Below the pieces are notes generated by a model. That model had not been told where the DNA came from and did no database searches. It saw only the letters and a program-made list of their open reading frames with translations. A DNA stretch of 64,000 nucleotides from contig JAUWMR010000003.1 in assembly GCA_030613055.1 (NCBI GenBank), positions 1-64,000 on the forward strand, written 5' to 3'. Within the stretch, counting starts at the first letter, position 1; each line of letters begins with the position of its first letter. Source of the stretch: Desulfobacteraceae bacterium. Its GTDB lineage: Bacteria > Desulfobacterota > DSM-4660 > Desulfatiglandales > Desulfatiglandaceae. The position numbers and the translations under genes were made by a program. This document shows positions 43,785-53,496 of this stretch, one piece after another.

Positions 43785-44959
43785 TGTCTTTCTTTCAGCT
43801 TTGGGTTAAGCGTATCCCTCAACCCTTCCCCGAACAGGTTAAAGCAAAGGACAACGATCAAGATGGCAATACCAGGTATGAAAGTAAGCCAGGGCGCATC
43901 AAATATAAAACGTTTGCCATCCGAGAGGATATTTCCCCATGTGGCATGCGGAGGCGGCACCCCGAAGCCTAAAAAACTCAGGCCCGCTTCCGTCAGGATG
44001 GCAGTTGCGATACCGATTGTCGCTGATACCAGCACCGGCGCAATAGCGTTCGGCATCATATGACGAAAGATTATCCGGAAATTGCCAACCCCAAGGGCCC
44101 GTGCGGCGGTCACGAAATCCTGCTCTCTCAAGGACAGAAATTCGGCACGGACAAAACGTGTCGTGCCCATCCAGCTCGTTAGCCCGATGATGATCATGAT
44201 ATTGTAGATGCTCGCGGGGAGAAGCGCCACCACGGTAAGTATCAGGAAAAAGCTCGGAAAACAGAGCATGATGTCAACAATTCGCATGATCAGGGTGTCG
44301 ATGGAAATTGTGTCCTTTTTCAGGATGCCATACCACTTTGACATACCTCGCATTTCCATTTTGTTCATTGAACGGAATAATAAAAGAACAGATGCCAGAA
44401 ACACTATTAGAAATGCCGATCCGGAAAAAAACTCGCCCATCGCAATAAATATGCCTGCTGCAAACAGGAGGCATACCATAAGGATATGATCCAGACGAAT
44501 ATGATTCTGCCCGAAGTAGCCCGCAATCCCGCCCATAAATATTCCCACAAAGACCGATATCCCGACCGCTACGAACCCTACGGTCAGGGACACCCATGCA
44601 CCCTGGAGCATTCTGGCGAAAACGTCCCGGCCCAGATCGTCTGTTCCCATAACATACACTCCGACAGTTGGGATCTCATGGGGCATCAATGTATCTATTT
44701 TTGGCTGAGAAAAAGGGGAGCGCAGCTTTTCCTGGAGCCGGACTAAGGCGGGATCAAAAACAGGATCATGACCTGAAGTGAGAAAGAGGCCGGCAAGCGC
44801 GGTAATGAAAAAAAGGACGAAGATGACAAGTCCCGCAATGGCAAGCCTGTTCTGTTTAAACAAATGCCAGAATTCCTTAAGCCTTGTTCGTCTCGGTGCA
44901 AGAAACTCATGATTGGTTGTTTGATAATCATTTATCTCTATTTTTTCAACTTTAGTCAT
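43781..44959 (-). CDS. dppC: Peptide ABC transporter permease, DppC type
   Basis: 392 aa, longer than usual because of an inserted membrane/linker stretch (about 165-230: ILMVCLLFAAGIFIAMGEFF, FLIVFLASVLLLF). The EAA-loop region TAARALGVGNFRIIFRHMMP and the final GLSFLGFGVPPPHATWGNIL are typical. The last codons and the stop lie at the inverted-repeat junction. Gap to dppB is 10 bp. Confidence 0.9.
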   Translation of the reverse strand: MTKVEKIEINDYQTTNHEFLAPRRTRLKEFWHLFKQNRLAIAGLVIFVLFFITALAGLFLTSGHDPVFDPALVRLQEKLRSPFSQPKIDTLMPHEIPTVGVYVMGTDDLGRDVFARMLQGAWVSLTVGFVAVGISVFVGIFMGGIAGYFGQNHIRLDHILMVCLLFAAGIFIAMGEFFSGSAFLIVFLASVLLLFRSMNKMEMRGMSKWYGILKKDTISIDTLIMRIVDIMLCFPSFFLILTVVALLPASIYNIMIIIGLTSWMGTTRFVRAEFLSLREQDFVTAARALGVGNFRIIFRHMMPNAIAPVLVSATIGIATAILTEAGLSFLGFGVPPPHATWGNILSDGKRFIFDAPWLTFIPGIAILIVVLCFNLFGEGLRDTLNPKLKERH

Positions 44960-44969
44960 TTTAGCTCAC

Positions 44970-45929
44970 TTACAGTCTTATCCTCGGGTCAACCACTAAA
45001 TAAAGAAGATCAGAAATAAAGGTGCCGGCAAGAACCAGCACTGCGGAAACAAAATTGACCGTAAGGATAACGGGATAATCCCGTGCGAGAATTGCCTCAT
45101 AGGCCATTCGCCCCATGCCCGGCCATGAAAAAATGGATTCGATAATCACGGAACCGCCTATCAGACCGGGCAAAATCAGCCCGAACATAGTCACAAAGGG
45201 CAGCAGGGCATTTCTTAGGGCGTGCTTGTAATGCACCTGGTCCGGGGGCAGTCCCTTTGCCCTGGCAGTACGCACATAATCCTGTCCTTCCACCTCAAGC
45301 ATCTGACTGCGCACATATCTGGACAGGACTGCTATCCCACCTGTAGCTCCCAGTATAGACGGAATCAGGAGATGCCACACACGGTCCATAGCTACCCTGA
45401 TCCAGGAGGAAGCACCCAATCCAAATGTCTCCATGCCTATAACCGGCACGTGAAAATGGGTAACTACAAATATGATCAGTATATAGGCGAAAAAGAAACC
45501 AGGGATGGATATCAAAAGATAGGCTAAGAACGTGGTGCTCCGATCATAAAACCCTCCCCTGAAAATGGCCGAGCGGATTCCTATGGGAAAGGAGAGGGTC
45601 CAGGTCAGGATTGTTCCCACGATAAAGAGGGGGAGACTGTTAAGAAAACGCTCCCAGATCTTTTTAAGCACCGATTGGTTATCTTTCCAGGAAACGGTTT
45701 TCCCAGTGAAAAGATCACGATAAAAATAAAGGTACTGGGTGTGGAGGGGCTTATCTAAATGAAACTCCAGCCGGAATCGTTCCACCATCTCCGGCGTGAA
45801 CTTGGGATTCATGGGATCCACCTGGCTCGGCTTTCCCGGAGCCAGGTGGATGATTAAAAAAGAGACCACCGAGACAAAGAACAGGGTGATAATCTTTTGT
45901 ATAATGCTTCTTCCGATAAATGATAACAT
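44970..45929 (-). CDS. dppB: Peptide ABC transporter permease, DppB type
   Basis: 319 aa. N-terminal motif LIIHLAPGKPSQVDPMNPKF, the EAA loop RTARAKGLPPDQVHYKHALR, and the C-terminal LLYLVVDPRIRL are characteristic. Six spans. It is preceded by a CTAAAGTG-unit repeat that separates it from dppA. Confidence 0.92.
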   Translation of the reverse strand: MLSFIGRSIIQKIITLFFVSVVSFLIIHLAPGKPSQVDPMNPKFTPEMVERFRLEFHLDKPLHTQYLYFYRDLFTGKTVSWKDNQSVLKKIWERFLNSLPLFIVGTILTWTLSFPIGIRSAIFRGGFYDRSTTFLAYLLISIPGFFFAYILIIFVVTHFHVPVIGMETFGLGASSWIRVAMDRVWHLLIPSILGATGGIAVLSRYVRSQMLEVEGQDYVRTARAKGLPPDQVHYKHALRNALLPFVTMFGLILPGLIGGSVIIESIFSWPGMGRMAYEAILARDYPVILTVNFVSAVLVLAGTFISDLLYLVVDPRIRL

Positions 45930-45975
45930 AGTAAAAGTGCCTAAAGTGCCTAAAGTGTCTAAAGTGAACTAAAGT
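45930..45975. repeat. CTAAAGTG-unit tandem repeat between dppA and dppB
   Basis: AAAGTGCCTAAAGTGCCTAA continues as four near-tandem 9-10-bp units ending at a GAACTAAAG. A short inverse (CATTTTAGCTCACTT) lies at 44957-44971, at the other end of dppB. Confidence 0.6.
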
Positions 45976-46060
45976 TGGAAAAGGATTAGATGGTATTTAC
46001 ACTTCTCGCCTTCAGAATCGACCATTACGAATTCCCCATTCCCCAAGCCGCATTCAAGCC

Positions 46061-48196
46061 CTATCCATCTGCACTGAAATCAGGGGCATCCCGCAGTTTT
46101 ATCCACTTGTTGAAGTAAAAATTGTAATTACCGGTCTTTGTGGGCGTTATCTTTTTATAGACCACATTTCCCTTATCATCCGTTTCCCTTATCACAATCC
46201 GCTTGTCTAAAACCGCCGTCCATTTGGAAACGTACAAAAAGGTGTACGGCTGTTCCCGCGCGATGATTTCATGAAGTATGTGGCAGTATTTCACCTGTTT
46301 TTCACGATCGTATTCCTGCCTGATCTTGATGATAAGTTCATCGGCTTCTTTATTCTTGAAGCCCACAAAGTTGAGCTGGTGAGGACGCGTCTGGCTCGAA
46401 TGCCAAATCTGGTACAGATCGGGTTCAATGCCCATACTCCAGCCCAGGATCAGGGCATCGAAATCCGCCTTGTCCACCCGCTCCTGGAGAAACACGGACC
46501 ACTCAAGGAGGTCGGTGCGCACATCAATACCGATCTGTCGCCAGGCGTCCTGAGCAATGGCCAGGATCGCCTTGCGCAGGTCATTGCCGCTGTTAGTAAT
46601 AAGTGTGAACTGGAGTTTTTTCCCATCCTTTTGGAGCCACCCCTCTTTATTAGGCTTCCATCCCGCTTTTGCCAAAAGTCTTAAAGCACCCGCAGGATCA
46701 TAGGGAACCGGTTTAATTCCGTGATTATAATAATCCGTCTGTTTGACAAAAGGACCGGTGATCTTTTCACCCTGGCTGTAAAGCACATAGTCAATGATTT
46801 TGTCCACATCAATGGCCATGCCTAATGCCTTGCGAACCTCAGGGTTATCAAACGGCGCCCTGCGCATGTTGTATCCGATATAGGTATAGCCGAAAGAGGC
46901 GCCGGAGAAACACTGGAACCTGGGATCCGTTTTCAAACGGTTTACCTGGTGTGGCTGGACACCATAACTGTCAATGGTTCCGGCGTAAAACTCCATTTCC
47001 TGCGTCAACAGATCGGGTATTATGCGAAACATATACCGCTTATAGTTAGGAGGTCCCTCCCAGTAACCATCAAACCACTTCAGTGTAATGTACTGATCCG
47101 ACTTCCAATCCTGAAAAACAAAAGGCCCGCACCCTACAGGATGCCTGTTAAAGGTACTCTGGCGCATTCCGAACTTATCCGGATCTTTTCCTAACCGGCC
47201 GGCTTCTTTCTTGAGCGCTTCATGGTTCAGGATATGCTCCGGGAGGATCCCCATTCCCCAGGTACCGATTGCGGGAGAATAAAGCCGCTTGTAAACTATC
47301 CTAACAGTCAGTGGGTCAATGACCTCTACGGTCTTTACCGGTTCATAGTCCGCAATCCTCGGGGAAAGGTTTTTGGGATTCATGATCGCGTCAAAGGTGA
47401 ACTTGACATCATTCGCGTCAAACACATGACCATCATGAAATCTCACGTTGGGCCGGAGATGAAAAACAAGCACAGGGTTGTTTTCGGTGGCAGGGACGAG
47501 TTCTCCGGCATATTCGGCCAGTCTGACGCCGGACACGTCTGGTTCCGTGCTGATATATTGCTCTCCTCTGAAAGAAGCAAAATAGTTGGCTCCCAAAATC
47601 TTTGTAAGATGCCTGAAAAGATCCTGGTCCACACTGGTCAGCCGAAGCTTGATTCTTGCAGGTGCCTTGATGTTTATCTTTATTCGTCTTTTTTCTTTGA
47701 GCTCGCCCGGAATCTTTTCGCTCCTGAAGACCTCAAATTCGCGTGGAGGAATTGCGGATACCTCCATGATATTTCTCAGGGCGTCTTTCAGACCCGGATC
47801 TGGGAGATCATTTTCATGCTTTGCCCGAATGAGAAGATCAACAATCTCTTCTCCCGGCATCTTTCCCCGCCCCGGTATTGACGCGGCATCATTAACGTAG
47901 AAATAAGCCTCCTCATAGACATCCCAGGAGGAGGCGAGGCGTCCTCTGAAATACAGATTTTCATCACGGTCAATAAGGCCTTCAAAGACCATACCCTCGA
48001 TCTGGCTGCTGGCCGTATCAGCCGTGAGGATCGGATTTAAGAGGCTGGCATCACCTATAGAGGCGGCAATAAATTCATTGAGGCGATCAGGATTGCCCCG
48101 GGTCTGCTGTTCATAGGTAGGCACCCACAGATATGATTGCAGCAGGAAGACCAGGACCAGCAGGGGAGCAAGTATGAGAATCCGTTTAACAGTCAT
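46061..48196 (-). CDS. dppA: Peptide ABC transporter substrate-binding protein (family 5)
   Basis: 711 aa, larger than the usual 500-600. Signal-anchor segment LILAPLLVLVFLLQSYLWVP, then SBP_bac_5 motifs: FIAASIGDASLLNPILTADT, FHLRPNVRFHDGHVFDANDV with KFTFDAIMNPKN, VRKALGMAIDVDKIIDYVLY. An extra about 120 residues near 110-210 is not assigned. It is first in dppABC-(cassette)-DF and lies downstream of hyuAB, so the ligand may be a hydantoin-, pyroglutamate- or peptide-like compound. Confidence 0.9.
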   Translation of the reverse strand: MTVKRILILAPLLVLVFLLQSYLWVPTYEQQTRGNPDRLNEFIAASIGDASLLNPILTADTASSQIEGMVFEGLIDRDENLYFRGRLASSWDVYEEAYFYVNDAASIPGRGKMPGEEIVDLLIRAKHENDLPDPGLKDALRNIMEVSAIPPREFEVFRSEKIPGELKEKRRIKINIKAPARIKLRLTSVDQDLFRHLTKILGANYFASFRGEQYISTEPDVSGVRLAEYAGELVPATENNPVLVFHLRPNVRFHDGHVFDANDVKFTFDAIMNPKNLSPRIADYEPVKTVEVIDPLTVRIVYKRLYSPAIGTWGMGILPEHILNHEALKKEAGRLGKDPDKFGMRQSTFNRHPVGCGPFVFQDWKSDQYITLKWFDGYWEGPPNYKRYMFRIIPDLLTQEMEFYAGTIDSYGVQPHQVNRLKTDPRFQCFSGASFGYTYIGYNMRRAPFDNPEVRKALGMAIDVDKIIDYVLYSQGEKITGPFVKQTDYYNHGIKPVPYDPAGALRLLAKAGWKPNKEGWLQKDGKKLQFTLITNSGNDLRKAILAIAQDAWRQIGIDVRTDLLEWSVFLQERVDKADFDALILGWSMGIEPDLYQIWHSSQTRPHQLNFVGFKNKEADELIIKIRQEYDREKQVKYCHILHEIIAREQPYTFLYVSKWTAVLDKRIVIRETDDKGNVVYKKITPTKTGNYNFYFNKWIKLRDAPDFSADG

Positions 48197-48559
48197 AAGA
48201 AATATTCAGGACCCCAAAAGAGTCCATTCAATCAGGTTTATGTGTGTCTGAACTTATTTGCAGTTATACTCAGGTGGTTAGGCTGGAGACGGAATCACAT
48301 ATAAGGACTAAGTGCTGATACCTTCTACCTTCTGTCTAAACAGCTTCAACCTGACTACGTGAGCAGTCACTTGCAGTTTGCGTTTAAGCGTTATAACCAG
48401 ATGTTTTTACAGGATAATTAATGCTGAGACATAACCATAGGCAATAAGAATTTGGGAGTCAAGGAAAAAGGCAGGTTGAAATTATGTTAGAGGCTAAAGG
48501 CAAAATCTTTTTAGCCTTTAAGTTGTAGAGACTCCGATACATTTGATTTGAAGGAGAGG
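48197..48559. other. Intergenic region between hyuB and dppA
   Basis: About 360 bp. GAGGCTAAAGGCAAAATCTT followed by TTTAGCCTTTAAG (about 48490-48523) forms a weak hairpin that could end the hyu message. No gene is seen. Confidence 0.4.
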
Positions 48560-50284
48560 TTATGCCTTTTTCAAAGAGGCCCGCAACTTATCGCTGGCAT
48601 TCATATCAACCTTCATGGTTTCCGGATTAATCACAACACCATGGTCTTTTTCGGCGCTTTCCAGGCTGACATACCCGTCAGACACATCGTTTTCAATCAA
48701 TTCCGGATCACGTTCCAGCGGATCTCCGTACCCGCCGCCGCCGGCCGCGTCCATGGTAATCACATCACCGGGTTTTAGCTGGGTCAGACCATATGGATTT
48801 CCAGATTCTCCGTTGATAAGAAACTGTGCCTTTGCCCCATCCTTGCCACCGAACAACCCCTCCGGGGGATAGCGGTATCTGCCTGACTGTATTCCCAGGT
48901 TCACCGGCGGGATTGGTGCGTATTCATCATCCGGGATTCTGAATACAACGCGTCTGCCAAGGCCCCCCTTCATCTTGCCGGGCCCGCCTGAATCGGTGAG
49001 CAAACCCCTTTTCTCAACAATAAGCGGGGTATCGCTCTCGAATATCTCTACCGGCGTATTTGCCCCGTTGGCAGGGAATATGTAATCATAATAGCCGTCA
49101 TTGATTGCGCTTGCACCCATGCCTCCGCCCCTGATTATCACCGAATGCCACGGTTTTGCGTCGCTCCCCTTTCCGTAAAACACATTCATGGTCGCGGGTG
49201 TGCCGCCTGATCCGGCAAGGATCCTGTCGGGCAATGCCTCCGCAAGTGCCCTGTAGATAATTTCGGTCATAAAATGCCCGATCTGCATTCGGGCGGCAAC
49301 GGCAGCAGGAAACTTGCAGTTTACCACACTTCCCTCGGGAGCCTTCATGGATATGGGAACCGTACAACCATCGTTGTTGGGAATGTCCGGTTCAAACATG
49401 CTCTTCATAGCCATGAACACATAGGCATACGTAAAATTAAACACTACATTGCCGCCCCAGTCCACCTGTGGAGAAGATCCATCAAGGTCAACAGTAATGC
49501 TGTTCCCTTTTACCTTGACCGCCACCTTGATAACGATATCGTCCTTACCCTCCATCTGTTCCACGATACCTTCTGCATGATAAATGCCGTCAGCCAATTT
49601 TTCAATCGCGTCCCGCATGCTTTTTTCCGTGCGCCCGATTATCTCGTCCGCGAGATCATCCAAGCCGTCCATTTTATACTCATCTAACATCTGGCATATC
49701 TTCTGTGAACAGACATGGTTTGCTGCGATCTGGGAACGAATATCCCCAATGACTTCATCCGGGGTACGGACATTCCACCGGATCATTTCTATAACAGCCT
49801 CATTGAGCACGTCACCATCATAGAGTTTCACAAACGGTATAAACAGGCCGTCCTCATATACGTCGTGGTTATCCGATGATACGCGGCCGCCGATGTCTGA
49901 ATGATGAAAGACACAGGCAGTAAAACCAACCAGGCTGTCCTTGTAATATATGGGACTCATCACACAGACATCATTAAGGTGCCCTGCTAAGGCCCATGGA
50001 TCGTTGGTGATAAATACATCACCGGGCCCAAAACTACCGGCCGGAAGTTTTTTAACGAGGTTCTTGATCCCAAGGGCCATGGCTCCGGACTGGCCGGGCG
50101 TGGCAAAGGAGCCCTGGGCCAGCTCTCTTCCGTGCCGGTCCGTAAACATGCAGGTGTAGTCGTGGGCGTCCCTCAAAAGACTTGAAAATGCCGTGCGCGC
50201 AACCGTGGTGTCAGCCTCATCCACGACGGAGATCAGTCTCCGCCAGAGTATCTCCAATGTCACGGGATCGAATTTTTGTCCCAT
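48560..50284 (-). CDS. hyuB: Hydantoinase B / oxoprolinase subunit
   Basis: 574 aa. Family segments: DPVTLEILWRRLISVVDEAD, MFTDRHGRELAQGSFATPGQ, NDPWALAGHLNDVCVMSPIY, HHSDIGGRVSSDNHDVYEDG, and the Gly-rich GDVITMDAAGGGGYGDPLER tail. HyuB works with HyuA in ATP-dependent ring opening of hydantoins, 5-oxoproline or in acetone-carboxylase-like reactions. The exact substrate cannot be read from sequence. HyuA lies upstream across a 268-bp spacer containing repeats. Confidence 0.92.
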   Translation of the reverse strand: MGQKFDPVTLEILWRRLISVVDEADTTVARTAFSSLLRDAHDYTCMFTDRHGRELAQGSFATPGQSGAMALGIKNLVKKLPAGSFGPGDVFITNDPWALAGHLNDVCVMSPIYYKDSLVGFTACVFHHSDIGGRVSSDNHDVYEDGLFIPFVKLYDGDVLNEAVIEMIRWNVRTPDEVIGDIRSQIAANHVCSQKICQMLDEYKMDGLDDLADEIIGRTEKSMRDAIEKLADGIYHAEGIVEQMEGKDDIVIKVAVKVKGNSITVDLDGSSPQVDWGGNVVFNFTYAYVFMAMKSMFEPDIPNNDGCTVPISMKAPEGSVVNCKFPAAVAARMQIGHFMTEIIYRALAEALPDRILAGSGGTPATMNVFYGKGSDAKPWHSVIIRGGGMGASAINDGYYDYIFPANGANTPVEIFESDTPLIVEKRGLLTDSGGPGKMKGGLGRRVVFRIPDDEYAPIPPVNLGIQSGRYRYPPEGLFGGKDGAKAQFLINGESGNPYGLTQLKPGDVITMDAAGGGGYGDPLERDPELIENDVSDGYVSLESAEKDHGVVINPETMKVDMNASDKLRASLKKA

Positions 50285-50337
50285 TTTTTTCTCCTTTGCT
50301 TTCTTTTGACAGGATAAATAGGAATATTAATATTTGG

Positions 50338-50410
50338 ACGTAAGACGTAAGGCGCAAGGCATAAGGCAAAACAACTACGCGTATCTCGCCTTGCGCCTTG
50401 TGCCTTATAC
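50338..50410. repeat. AAGGCGCAAGG-type inverted repeat in the hyuA-hyuB spacer
   Basis: GTAAGGCGCAAGGCATAAGG and, inverted, CGCCTTGCGCCTTGTGCCTT enclose about 20 bp. Same family as 18850-18920 and 20895-20935. Confidence 0.55.
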
Positions 50411-50420
50411 CTATTATAAC

Positions 50421-50554
50421 TGACGGTCTCGTAAAAAGTCTTTATCTGTCTTTTTTTGTCATTCCCGCGGAGGCGGGAATCCAGTAATTTCAGCCAGTTT
50501 TGGACTCCCGCCTTCGCGGGAGTGACGGTAAATTGGACTTTTTACGAGCCTGTC
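50421..50554. mobile_element. 134-bp MITE-like element at the end of hyuA
   Basis: TGACGGTCTCGTAAAAAGTC at the left and TGACAGGCTCGTAAAAAGTC (inverted) at the right are 20-bp terminal repeats with two mismatches. Inside are two palindromes, CATTCCCGCGGAGGCGGGAA and CTCCCGCCTTCGCGGGAG. The right end provides the TGA stop of hyuA. The left part of another copy is at 63891-64000. Non-autonomous. Confidence 0.7.
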
Positions 50555-52640
50555 ATAGTTCAATCCACAAAAACCCAAAGTCGTCCACAGAAATAGAGGC
50601 GTCTTCGCCAACAATCACGGTGGATTCCCTCTCTTCAATGATTGCCGGGCCGTCAAATCTTGCATCCGGGAAAAGCCTGTAACGGTCGTAAACCGTGTAG
50701 GGAATAAAGTCCTTCGCAATCCCGGAGTATGCAAGGCGCTGGCCCTTTACGGCGTCCTCAATTGAGCCTTCCTTTTTTTCCATTTTGGGTAGTTTTAACA
50801 GGCGTTCAGGCAGGCTGGCCCTGACCTTAAAATTGATAAACTCAACCGGAGAATCGAGATATGTCCTGCCGTATAATTTTTCATATATCTTATCAAAGCG
50901 TCCTCTCACGTCCTCTTTTTTTACCTTTGTGAAATCGCTTTCGGCAATAGGGACATTGGTCTCGGAGCCCTGTCCCACAAAACGGACATCCACCGATCTT
51001 TCAAACTTTATATTTTCTGTTTTGCCGGATTTTTCAAGCGTCCTGGCACCTTCTGCCTCCATATCTCTAAAAATTTTTTCAATTTCAATAAAATCAGCAT
51101 TATTGAGAGAGACCTTATGACTTCTTACCAGGTCAAATGCCCTGGGGGCCGTGAAAAAACCCAGGGCAGAACCCACACCGGCATTGGGCGGAACGATTAA
51201 TCTGGGCGCGCCCAATTTCTTGGCCAGGCCATAGGCATGAACCGGACCAGCACCACCAAAGGCAGCGACAGTCACGACCTTTGGATTTCCGCCCTTTTCA
51301 GCTATATGCGTCTTTGCCGCAGCGGCCATGGTCTCGTTAATGAGATCATGGATACCCCAAATGGCCTGTATGAAAGAGACCCCTAAAGGCCTTGCGATCT
51401 GTTCCTCAACACCACGCCTGGCAGCCTCCTTGTCAAGCTTCATCTCCCCGCCCAAGAAGTAGTTTTCGTCCAGATAACCTAAAAGGAGGTCCGCATCGGT
51501 CACTCCTGGTCCCGTACCGCCTCTGCCGTAACATATAGGACCGGGATCGGCGCCCGAACTCTCCGGTCCAACCTGGAGGGTTCCCATCTTGCTCACTTTA
51601 GCAATGCTGCCGCCACCGGCCCCGATCTCCATCAGGTCAACCACAGGCACCTGAATTGTAAGGCCGCTTCCCTTCATAAATCTCTGAACGCGACCAACCT
51701 CGAAGGTGGGAACTACACCCGCAACGCCCCCCTGGATCAGACAGGACTTAGCGGTTGTGCCACCCATATCGAAACAGAACATCTCCGGGATATCAAAGAG
51801 CCTGCCATAATACTGGCCGGAGATAACGGCCGCTGTCGGCCCTGATTCAATGATCCTGACCGGAAATTCCGCGGCCGTCTCAACAGATGTTATGCCGCCG
51901 CTTGAGAGCATGATGAAGAGCTTGCCCTTAAATCCCATGGACTCCAGCCTGCTGGAAAGCTTTTTGAGGTATCTTCCTGTCAGGGGTTTTACATAGGCGT
52001 TGGTTACTGTGGTGCTGGTCCGCTCATATTCTCTTATCTGTGGCAGGACATCGTAAGAAATTGACACTGGAATGTCCGGCGCCTTCTCCCTTAGGATTTC
52101 CTTGATCATCAACTCATGGTCCGGGTTCTCAAAAGAGTTGAGGAGACACACTGAAATGGACTCAACGCCCGTATTCAGTAATTCACGGACAGCGTCCTTT
52201 GCTTCATCGGGGTCAAGTGCCTTAATGACCGTTCCATCGCTTCTGACTCTCTCATCGACCTCTAAACGAAGCCTCCTGGGAATAAGTGGTTTTGGAAATT
52301 CCGCGAAAATATCATAGGGCGCGTAACGAATCTCCCGGCCAAGTTCCAGCACGTCCCTGAATCCCTTTGTGGTTATAAGCCCTGTCTTGGCCCCTTTTCT
52401 CTCAATGATCGAATTAATGACCAGCGTGGTGCCGTGGATCACCTCATCCAGCTTTCCCACAATATCAGGGGTCTTTTCCTCTAACTCCCGTATGCCCTGC
52501 TCCACGGCGTCCGATGGATCGCCGGGCGTGGTCAGGCATTTGTTAATCCGCATCTCACCTGTCTGGTCATTTAGCAGGACAAAATCCGTAAAGGTGCCTC
52601 CAATGTCGCACCCTAAGCGGTAGAATTTATTATCAGACAT
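50553..52640 (-). CDS. hyuA: Hydantoinase A / oxoprolinase subunit
   Basis: 695 aa. Actin-like ATPase start RLGCDIGGTFTDFVLLND, then VIHGTTLVINSIIERKGAKT, YERTSTTVTNAYVKPLTGRY, FDMGGTTAKSCLIQGG, GAGGGSIAKVSKMGTLQVGP and AAFGGAGPVHAYGLAKKLGA. Forms the ATP-using half of the HyuAB complex. The C-terminus (DDFGFLWIEL) ends exactly at the MITE junction and may have been altered by it. Confidence 0.93.
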   Translation of the reverse strand: MSDNKFYRLGCDIGGTFTDFVLLNDQTGEMRINKCLTTPGDPSDAVEQGIRELEEKTPDIVGKLDEVIHGTTLVINSIIERKGAKTGLITTKGFRDVLELGREIRYAPYDIFAEFPKPLIPRRLRLEVDERVRSDGTVIKALDPDEAKDAVRELLNTGVESISVCLLNSFENPDHELMIKEILREKAPDIPVSISYDVLPQIREYERTSTTVTNAYVKPLTGRYLKKLSSRLESMGFKGKLFIMLSSGGITSVETAAEFPVRIIESGPTAAVISGQYYGRLFDIPEMFCFDMGGTTAKSCLIQGGVAGVVPTFEVGRVQRFMKGSGLTIQVPVVDLMEIGAGGGSIAKVSKMGTLQVGPESSGADPGPICYGRGGTGPGVTDADLLLGYLDENYFLGGEMKLDKEAARRGVEEQIARPLGVSFIQAIWGIHDLINETMAAAAKTHIAEKGGNPKVVTVAAFGGAGPVHAYGLAKKLGAPRLIVPPNAGVGSALGFFTAPRAFDLVRSHKVSLNNADFIEIEKIFRDMEAEGARTLEKSGKTENIKFERSVDVRFVGQGSETNVPIAESDFTKVKKEDVRGRFDKIYEKLYGRTYLDSPVEFINFKVRASLPERLLKLPKMEKKEGSIEDAVKGQRLAYSGIAKDFIPYTVYDRYRLFPDARFDGPAIIEERESTVIVGEDASISVDDFGFLWIEL

Positions 52641-52843
52641 TTACGCCTCCTGATTTTGGAGTGATTAGTGTGTTTCAGCCCTTGCCAGCTCAGCGAACCC
52701 CCTTTCTCTTTTCCCTGTGTAGGAGCAGGAATCCGGCACCCAGGCAAGGGTTTCATCTATATTACCATCACCATCCAGGTATTTGTCAACAGAGGTCGCG
52801 GCCAAAGCCGCTCCCACAGCAGGTTGGCGATTAAACCGGCGAA

Positions 52844-53281
52844 CTACTGCTTTTTAAACTCTTCCCATTTATAATCAATCAACTCCGTCAGAACCCCGTT
52901 CAGCTTTTTGGGATGTATAAATGCGAATTCACAATCACCGAAAGGCCTCGCGACTTCACCGTTTTGGGCCGGTATGAACGGATAGTCTTTTGCCTTTAAC
53001 TCATCAATTGCCTCTCGCGTGTTATTCACATTAAAACTAATGAGCATGACGCCCTCACCGTTTTTTTCGATGTATTTAGCCACGTCGCCGTCAGGTGAAG
53101 TGGATTCCATAAGCTCGAATCCTACTTCGCCTATCCAGTATCTCGCAACGTTGATCTTTTCAGGTTCATCAACATAGGAGTCATCCGGCCCTGATTTTCC
53201 CAACATGGGCTCCCAGACTTTTTTGGCAGCCTCCAGGTCTTTAACGGCAATACATATATGATCTATCTTGTTTAGTTTCAT
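52844..53281 (-). CDS. VOC-family protein resembling methylmalonyl-CoA epimerase
   Basis: 145 aa with two beta-alpha-beta-beta-beta modules. N-terminal HICIAVKDLEAAKKVWEPML and C-terminal FIHPKKLNGVLTELID give the first His and last Glu metal ligands. The segment usually written GEGLHHI reads GEGVMLISFNV, so a His ligand is missing. ELMESTSPDGDVAKYIEKNG matches epimerases strongly. Either activity is altered or another substrate is used. It lies 200 bp upstream of hyuA in the same direction. Confidence 0.8.
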   Translation of the reverse strand: MKLNKIDHICIAVKDLEAAKKVWEPMLGKSGPDDSYVDEPEKINVARYWIGEVGFELMESTSPDGDVAKYIEKNGEGVMLISFNVNNTREAIDELKAKDYPFIPAQNGEVARPFGDCEFAFIHPKKLNGVLTELIDYKWEEFKKQ

Positions 53282-53496
53282 CCTTCTAACCCCTTCGAAT
53301 TGAAGATTTTCGATTGATGATCTTTGATTATCGATTAACGATTAAAAAAATACTTCTAAATCATCAAGCATCAAGCCTGAATATCAATACTCTTATCCTG
53401 ATCGGTGAAGGCCTTACCGATGTACGGTAGAATCATCAGGTGTAAGGAATACGGCAAAGACCTCACGTCATTCCCCCTGGGTTTGATGCATTTCGC

